A DNA stretch of 64,000 nt. It comes from Limnomonas spitsbergensis. Lineage: Eukaryota; Chlorophyta; Chlorophyceae; Chlamydomonadales. Both the position numbers and the translations under genes were made by a program. Shown in pieces: positions 60,443-64,000 of the stretch. Every line of letters begins with the position of its first letter. Positions within the stretch are counted from its first letter, which is position 1. Where the stretch lies: positions 3,724,001 through 3,788,000 of the forward strand of contig JAYJMM010000120.1 in assembly GCA_037349105.1 (NCBI GenBank), given 5' to 3'. A model generated the notes under the pieces. The model was not told where the DNA came from and did not search any database. It saw nothing but the letters and a program-made list of their open reading frames with translations.

Positions 60443-63400
60443 AGATTAAAATTTGTCAGGTTGCTCAAGGAGCATCTGTCAAACGCCGGCACAAGGAGAT
60501 CTTCTGGAGGATCAGGAACAGACAGGCACTCAGACAGGCTGACAGGGAGAGAAGTTGGCAAGCATGCAAGGAGGGGCAGGCGGTATACAGGTAAACCTTC
60601 AAATGGCGGTATACAGGTAAACCTTCAAATGTGGTTTGTAAATTAGAAGAGATAACAAGCTGGCTGTACCCCCAATTTGATGTATTCTTAGAACTCAGAA
60701 CAAGCTGTTTTCCCCCGAAATTTCTGATGCCACGCCCTTAAAGCGCAAGGTCCATGACAAGGTGTGGGGGGAAATAAAGCCGGGCGTCAACACGAGAAAG
60801 CAGTATGGCTGAAAAAGCCGGTAGTTTGCCCCCGCACCGTTACCTCATCCCATGGCCCTTTACCCTAAACAAGCATGCAGTCGAGGCGCACGGTTCCGGA
60901 GCCCTAAACTCTGAGCAGGCATGCAGGTGATACGCACCGAACCAGCTCCGTTGCAGTTTACGTAGGGCAAGGTCCCCGGGGCCCCAGGGGGGAATGGAGG
61001 GGGACTGGGCTCAGGCACCTGCACAGCAGCAGGGCCAGAAAATCAAACTACGCGTGCTTGAAATTATACACAGCATCAAGTTATCAGTGTTTCACACAGG
61101 TGGGGTTCACACACACATCTTATTTGCCAACAAACGAGGCAGCATCAGATCACCCATGTTTGAAAGGAATGATCCCATCCACCAGCAACAGGGACAGCAT
61201 TCAAACCACCCATGTTGAAATGTAATATTCAAATATCCCATCCACCAGCAACAGGGACAGCATTCGAACCACCCATGTTTCAAATGTAACATTCAAATAT
61301 CCCATCCAACAGCAACAGGGACAGCATTCGAACCACCCATGTTGAAATGTAATACTCAAATATCCCATCCACCAGCAACAGGGACAGCATTCGAACCACC
61401 CATGTTGAAATGTAATACTCAAATATCCCATCCACCAGCAACAGGGACAGCATTCGAACCACCCATGTTGAAATGTTATATTCAAATATCCCATCCACAA
61501 GCAACAGGGACAGCATTCAAACCACCCATGTTGAAATGTAATACTCAAATATCCCATCCACCAGCAACAGGGACAGCATTCGAACCACCCATGTTTCAAA
61601 TGTAACATTCAAATATCCCATCCAACAGCAACAGGGACAGCATTCGAACCACCCATGTTGAAATGTAATACTCAAATATCCCATCCACCAGCAACAGGGA
61701 CAGCATTCGAACCACCCATGTTGAAATGTAATATTCAAATATCCCATCCACCAGCAACAGGGACAGCATTCGAACCACCCATGTTGAAATGTAATATTCA
61801 AATATCCCATCCACCACCAACAGGGACAGCATTCGAACCACCCATGTTGAAATGTAATACTCAAATATCCCATCCACCAGCAACAGGGACAGCATTCAAA
61901 CCACCCATGTTGAAATGTAATATTCAAATATCCCATCCACCAGCAACAGGGACAGCATTCGAACCACCCATGTTGAAATGTAATACTCAGATATCCCATC
62001 CACCAGCAGCAGGGGCAGCATTCAAACCACCCATGTTGAAATGTAATATTCAAATATCCCATCCACCAGCAACATGGGCAGCATTCAAACCACCCATGTT
62101 GAAAATGAAATATTCAAACATCCCATCCACCAGCAACATGGGCAGCATTCAAATCAGCCATGTTGAAAATGAAATATTCAAACATCCCATCCGACAGCAG
62201 CAGGGGCAGCATTCAAATCAGCCATGTTATAAATTCAATATTCAAATATCCAGTCCACCAGCAACAGCAGCAGAATCAAATCACCCATGTCGCAGCAGTT
62301 TGCAGCGCACCAGTTTGCTGGTCAAAGCAACGTGCACGAGAGTCAACATGCTAAATGCGGCACAAGCCATGTAGCACGATGCGAACGACCACATACACTC
62401 ATAAGTAAACCTACAAAGGCATTTCCCCACCATCCCCGAACGACCCTTCCATCCACGGCTCAAGTGCTTAAGCCTCAACGAGCGCAGTTCCCTGTAAAAA
62501 TTCAGATCACTGAAGGCGCACCATGTCCACACTATCATAAACCTTAACACCCCCTGGGCATTCAGCTTACTCAAATCACACCATGCCCATGCAACCTTAA
62601 CCCATACCCTCCCCCCCAGGAATTCAGCCCGCACAAGGCGCACCTTCTCCTGTTGATATAAGATGTTCTGCACCACATCTCCCTGCAGCAGGTCACACAT
62701 ATTGGAAGTATTAGAGTGACCATGCACCACATCACCCTGCAACAGGTCGCACATATAGGAAGTATTAGAGTGACCATGCACCACATCCTTTTGCAACAGG
62801 TCGCACATATAGGCAGTATTAGAGTGACCATGCACCACATCTCCATGCAGCAGGTCACACATATTGGAAGTATGAGAGTGGCCCTGCACCCCGCCTCCCA
62901 GCAGCCGGGCACATGCCAGCCTTCTGGTGACCCTGATGGAAGCAATCCAGCACCCCCCCAGAGGCTCAATAGCACCTCTTGCCAGGAAGCTTAGTGTATT
63001 AAATGCTGTAGCTGGAAGACAAAACAGGCGAGAGAGCAAGCACAACACCTTGTGTCAGCAAGCTGTCACGGCTCAGTCCAGCCCAGCTCATAAACCCTGA
63101 ACCCTAAAAGCCCTCAAAAGTGCTGAAGCTGAATATCACACATCCACGCAGGCAAGCACACCATCAGCGGAAGATCCCTTGATTGGCCATGCGCGGCACC
63201 GTCTGTCAAATTAAAAGGGTGGTTCACAATGCCTACCAAAGTAAAACTGACATCCACCGACCCACATGCCATTCACAGCCTTGAAAAGAAGCATGTCATT
63301 CGAAGCCTGGAAAAGGAGCATGCCATTCACAGCCTCTGCAGGCTGCTGTTGGCAGCCTTGACAGAGCATATGTCAGTGCTTTGTTCAGTTTAAGCCAGAC

Positions 63401-63782
63401 TACCTTGGGAGGCCGCCGGGCGACCACCACTGGGCCAAACGGAACCGAAGCATATCCGGCCTACGGCCAGTGGCTAAGAGGCAGGGCCTGCAGCAACAAG
63501 CCACCTCAGCCATAGGCTGCGATGTGGTTGACGTGTAGCAGAAGCACCTTAACACTAGCACATGCAGAAATGCTCCCACCAGCAAGTGAGCTAAAGCGGC
63601 ATCCATTCCCGTGCAAGCCTTCAGGACAAGACTCAGCCATTTTGATCGGCAATGCCACAATCGAGAGGGGCTATATCTGTCAGGTTGGTTGGGAGTACAA
63701 CGGCCTAACGGACTCACCGTTAGGTTGGTAGGCAGGACGACGATCAAAACCCACACGCTGATGTACAAGAACGTCTCGGCAG
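38308..63782 (-). CDS. OSCA/CSC1-like (DUF221 7TM) hyperosmolality-gated cation channel, N-terminus outside window
   Basis: Nineteen minus-strand exons, all phase-consistent: 63718-63782, 60134-60262, 58597-58740, 57761-57891, 56007-56370, 54633-54743, 52700-52860, 51806-51889, 51187-51267, 50530-50656, 49330-49413, 48755-48892, 44120-44270, 42860-43012, 42258-42409, 40830-41036, 40220-40297, 39232-39336 and 38308-38730 (TGA); 961 residues. Family marks are TM2 FLYISVWVLIVVLPTNLT, LWVHMVSVYVITTIVL, HTVLITDIP, the cytosolic loop with VDAIGFW and IPSAFVTF, APSPQEVIWQNVGM, GILPSVVLMAFLAFVP, YFYFQ at an exon end, VAIPQTATFFITYIL, LGPTLPYYMM, FFLGLMYSIINPIIAPTVLL and RYNVLYVFKQRY. These proteins are dimeric, mechanically or osmotically gated cation channels, mostly in the plasma membrane. 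The exon at 56007 adds an acidic, Ala/Pro-rich insertion. The C-terminal tail of about 200 residues is Ser/Pro/Gly-rich and charged. The gene exceeds 25 kb for under 3 kb of coding sequence. Confidence 0.88.
39427..39965. repeat. 41-bp tandem array, about 13 copies
   Basis: Units of GTAAATCCTCATGCTGTTCC plus ATGGAGGTCGTACCCACAATG lie in the OSCA-like intron between exons 40220-40297 and 39232-39336. The copies are almost identical; GTATATCC replaces GTAAATCC in three. Confidence 0.95.
40494..40829 (-). repeat. 76-bp array copying an exon end plus donor
   Basis: On the minus strand the end of exon 40830-41036 (ATGCTGGACCTCAAGGATCAG then GTACTG) is repeated at 40754, 40678, 40602 and, more diverged, 40494. 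The first three steps are exactly 76 bp. Each copy also carries the telomere-like CCCCTAAACCCTTAA. Confidence 0.9.
41546..42257 (-). repeat. 22-bp array derived from an exon end plus donor
   Basis: The minus-strand end of exon 42258-42409 is GATCTGGGCCACG then GTGAGTGTG. The adjacent array, about 26 units from 41660 to 42257, repeats GATCTAGGTCATG then GTGAGTGTG. A separate older copy (GGTGGCAGGATCTGGGCCAC then ATTGAGT) lies at 41546-41580. Confidence 0.9.
42790..42840 (-). repeat. Copy of the 3' edge of exon 42860-43012
   Basis: CATCCTGTAGTAAGTGAGTG then TCGGCCCGAGGTCC matches the exon end at 42861-42895 (CATCATGTAGTAGGGGAGTG then TTGGCCCGAGGTC) on the plus strand. CCCTAAACCCTTCAACCCTAA separates copy and exon. 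Confidence 0.75.
43100..43310 (-). repeat. Copies of the 5' edge of exon 42860-43012 with acceptor
   Basis: 43119-43195 (GATGAGGCGTATGGACCTGA then TGGCCTCCTCGCCGATGCCTG) matches 42969-43050 across the exon start and acceptor. A weaker third copy lies at 43270-43300. Confidence 0.75.
43800..44119 (-). repeat. Copies of the 3' edge of exon 44120-44270
   Basis: The block at 43971-44030 (TTACCTGCAGTCAGGATGTA then GGTGATTAAGGAGGTGG) repeats the donor and last about 50 bases of the exon. A weaker copy lies at 43805-43860. TTTAGGG-type tracts fill 43870-44110. Confidence 0.8.
44376..44580 (-). repeat. Copies of the 5' edge of exon 44120-44270 with acceptor
   Basis: 44380-44460 (CTGCATGATCCCTTGGAAAT then ending CCACTTGGGGGG) repeats 44200-44276 across the exon start. 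A third, more diverged copy starts with ACACGATCTGTTGGGGCCGG at 44535. Confidence 0.75.
44659..46129. repeat. 30-bp satellite array, about 49 copies
   Basis: Units of TGGGGTGCCAACTGCCTAGC plus AGTCAAAGT(A/G), essentially identical except for the A/G position, lie in the 4.5-kb OSCA-like intron. The three long open frames it creates (repeating KVWGANCLAV and others) are artefacts of the 30-bp period. Confidence 0.95.
46395..48745. repeat. 28-bp pyrimidine-rich satellite array, about 84 copies
   Basis: Units of AGGGCCCCACTCTACCCCCT plus CCCCTCCT fill the same intron up to the donor of exon 48755-48892. On the transcribed strand it is G-rich with regularly spaced runs of four or five G. CCTAGG occurs in most units. 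Confidence 0.95.
48901..49000 (-). repeat. Copy of the 5' edge of exon 48755-48892
   Basis: 48942-48985 (CGCCAGGAAGGCCATGAGCG then GACAGATGGCAGGACACCCTGC) matches 48852-48897 across the exon start and acceptor; GAAGTGTGGA-like flank is repeated as well. Confidence 0.8.
49030..49095 (-). repeat. Copy of the 3' edge of exon 49330-49413
   Basis: CACCTGGATAAGCGGGTTGA then TAAAGAGGAATTTGACAAA resembles the donor and exon end at 49328-49365 (CACCTGGATGAGCTGATTGA then TGAAGGGGAGATGCACAAA). Confidence 0.7.
49441..49490 (-). repeat. Copy of the 5' edge of exon 49330-49413
   Basis: CTGCCCAGCTGTCATGCATT then CAATATAGCCGGTGCAAACAG resembles 49386-49427 (CTTGTCCAGCTGTCCCGCAT and so on) across the acceptor. 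Confidence 0.65.
51060..51185. repeat. Local duplication in OSCA-like intron
   Basis: GTGATTCTAAGACACAT followed by GAACAAGTGTCAGTTGGTGT occurs twice (51062 and 51128). A related block lies at 50800-50845. Confidence 0.75.
51960..52052 (-). repeat. Copy of exon 51806-51889 5' part with acceptor
   Basis: 51975-52050 (GCGTTAGCGCATTGTCCTAC through CAGCCTGCAACAAGGCAAAC) repeats 51836-51908 including the acceptor. Confidence 0.85.
52468..52699 (-). repeat. 116-bp copies of an exon end plus donor
   Basis: The end of exon 52700-52860 with its donor is repeated at 52584 and 52468, exactly 116 bp apart. CTTACACCAGAAACCAATGG then the GTCACGGGCTTGG part of the exon appears in each copy. Confidence 0.9.
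52868..53100. repeat. 15-bp GGGCAAAGTGTGAGA-type repeat
   Basis: A G- and A-rich irregular array lies beside the acceptor of exon 52700-52860. Confidence 0.75.
53505..53675 (+). repeat. Dispersed short element, copy
   Basis: AGCAGGCCGCCCCGCAGCGG then GGGACCAAACCTGTACCGGC, ending in several TGTAGCTGACA units. Confidence 0.6.
54075..54270. repeat. 17-bp CACTGGATCCACAGCGT array, about 12 copies
   Basis: Short direct repeats in the OSCA-like intron between exons 54633-54743 and 52700-52860. Confidence 0.9.
54340..54632 (-). repeat. Copies of the 3' edge of exon 54633-54743
   Basis: ACTCACTCTATTGTATTCAG then TCAGCAGCTTCA at the real exon end is echoed at about 54345, 54432 and 54527 (for example CACCCACCCTATTGTACTCA then GCCAGCAGC), each with a donor complement. 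Confidence 0.85.
54785..54995 (-). repeat. Copies of the 5' part of exon 54633-54743
   Basis: 54918-54990 (GGGGTTGATGGCCCGCCACC then TGGTTCTCTCCGTAGCAGTA) repeats 54682-54750 through the acceptor. 54790-54850 is a more diverged copy. Confidence 0.8.
55300..56006 (-). repeat. Purine/pyrimidine array derived from an exon end
   Basis: The plus-strand complement of the end of exon 56007-56370, CCTTGAGCTTTTCCTCCTGG then TCCTC, recurs about eight times as variants such as GTGAGCCCTTCCTCCTGGTC, at intervals of about 60-100 bp, embedded in CCCTCCCCTGC-type sequence. Confidence 0.85.
56522..57348. repeat. 20-bp satellite array, about 41 copies
   Basis: Units of AGATGTCAAGGGCACCCCTT with variants (ATCTC, ACCTC, ATATC; CACACC) lie in the intron between exons 57761-57891 and 56007-56370. 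Confidence 0.95.
57575..57760 (-). repeat. 92-bp copies of an exon end plus donor
   Basis: The complement of the end of exon 57761-57891 (CACTCACTTCTTGACATAAT then CTGCGATCTTGCCTGCG) is repeated at 57669 and again near 57586, the first step being 92 bp. Confidence 0.9.
58040..58195. repeat. GGGTGAGTGAGGGGTGTCCG-type repeats
   Basis: Irregular GT/GA-rich repeats, including GGGTGTCCGAGAG twice about 57 bp apart, in the intron between exons 58597-58740 and 57761-57891. Confidence 0.65.
59030..59175. repeat. Dispersed short element, copy
   Basis: GGCCGATGGGGACTGAAGCT, GCGGCCAGTAGCCC, then TCAGCTACATCT on one side and GATGTAGCTGTGATGTAGCT on the other. Confidence 0.6.
59680..60133 (-). repeat. 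Copies of the 3' edge of exon 60134-60262
   Basis: The plus-strand complement CACCCTTAAGACAATGGTGG then TGATGACGTACACGCTGACC at the exon end recurs at about 59990, 59845 and 59682 with increasing divergence, each with the CACCCAC donor complement. Confidence 0.9.
60300..60535 (-). repeat. Copies of the 5' part of exon 60134-60262 with acceptor
   Basis: 60308-60390 (GTCAGGTTGCTCACGGAGCA then TCTGTCGAAGTCCGACACCT) repeats 60200-60270. 60455-60530 is a second, more diverged copy. CAGG tetranucleotide runs separate them. Confidence 0.9.
61135..62265. repeat. 63-bp tandem array, about 18 copies
   Basis: Units contain AACCACCCATGTTGAAATGT and ATCCCATCCACCAGCAACAG. Since 63 is a multiple of three, open frames appear on both strands; they show no conserved domain. 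The array lies in the OSCA-like intron between exons 63718-63782 and 60134-60262. Confidence 0.9.
62671..62890. repeat. 54-bp tandem array, four copies
   Basis: CACCACATC recurs at 62671, 62725, 62779 and 62833 with AGGTCRCACATAT following. The 255-codon minus-strand frame through it is not supported as a gene. Confidence 0.85.
63405..63550 (+). repeat. Dispersed short element, copy
   Basis: GGCCGCCGGGCGACCACCAC, TGGGCCAAACGGAACCGAAG, GGCCTACGGCCAGTGGC and a GATGTGGTTGACGTGTAGCA tail closely match the copy at 32930-33100. Confidence 0.7.
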
Positions 63783-64000
63783 CTGCACAGCAGAGTGGAA
63801 AATAGCGGCGGTCAATATATGTTACGGTACAAATAAGCTAAACTGGCAAAATCTCTGTGTCTGCCAGTGGACTTTCCTCAGATGCAAGATATCAAGGTTG
63901 ATATCTCACTGGAGTGTTGTTTACCTCCACACACATTTTACTGCATTTCCAGCTTGCGTGTATCATTGGGGTCATTCCGGGACAGTTGGGAGTGGGGTAT
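63783..64000. other. Intron or upstream sequence of the OSCA-like gene
   Basis: No exon is recognised. The exons for the N-terminal membrane segments (TM0, start of TM1) of the channel must lie beyond the window. Confidence 0.5.

Noticed and set aside
61201..62374. Frames of 135-239 codons in both strands
   Set aside because: Generated by the 63-bp array, whose period is a multiple of three.
62281..63048. 255-codon minus-strand frame
   Set aside because: Consists largely of the 54-bp array and flanking intron; no domain, and OSCA exon phases skip it.

Overview
The window reads as nuclear DNA of a green alga. Its genes are intron-rich and GC-leaning with GT-AG introns, plant-type telomere-like tracts (TTTAGGG/CCCTAAA) lie inside introns, and one gene encodes a phylloquinone-pathway enzyme typical of photosynthetic eukaryotes. 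The combination of bloated introns and minisatellite mass is reminiscent of a prasinophyte such as Cymbomonas; that assignment is inference only. Nothing looks bacterial, and I saw no tRNA or rRNA gene.

Six genes can be rebuilt from exon homology and matching splice phases. (1) 446-1497 +, the C-terminal end of a C2-domain protein, cut by the window start. (2) 2573-9775 +, a seven-exon AMP-forming acyl-CoA synthetase of the AAE14/MenE (o-succinylbenzoate-CoA ligase) type, ending in Ser-Arg-Leu, a peroxisomal PTS1-like tripeptide. (3) 11737-23148 -, about 17 exons, a large membrane protein with signal peptide, repeated Cys-rich ectodomain modules, about seven membrane segments and a C-terminal RING finger; I do not recognise the family. 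(4) about 24888-33838 +, a BRO1-domain (BROX-like) protein. (5) 35792-37414 +, a compact three-exon gene for a 196-residue protein with an EF-hand-like loop. (6) 38308-63782 -, 19 exons in the window, an OSCA/CSC1-like osmosensitive cation channel whose first exons lie beyond the right edge. Genes 2/3 and 5/6 are convergent; 3/4 are divergent from a shared intergenic region at about 23.2-24.9 kb. The genes have unrelated roles and do not form a pathway.

Most of the sequence is intron, and introns are filled with tandem repeats: units of 19, 20, 22, 28, 30, 34, 40, 41, 54, 63, 76, 87, 114 and 116 bp, the largest arrays being 2.7 kb (22 bp), 3.3 kb (34 bp), 2.35 kb (28 bp) and 1.5 kb (30 bp). 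These arrays create long open frames on both strands that are not genes.

The most striking feature is that a large share of these repeats are copies of an exon edge together with its splice site. More than twenty exon boundaries in four or five of the genes are flanked by one to many degenerate intronic copies of the same exon end with donor or acceptor, and three genes carry a copy of their stop-codon region just downstream. This suggests that introns here grow by repeated local duplication across splice junctions, with some copies amplifying into satellites. A degraded non-LTR reverse transcriptase fragment (10.3-10.6 kb) and a dispersed short element ending in GTAGCTGA-type sequence make up part of the remainder.
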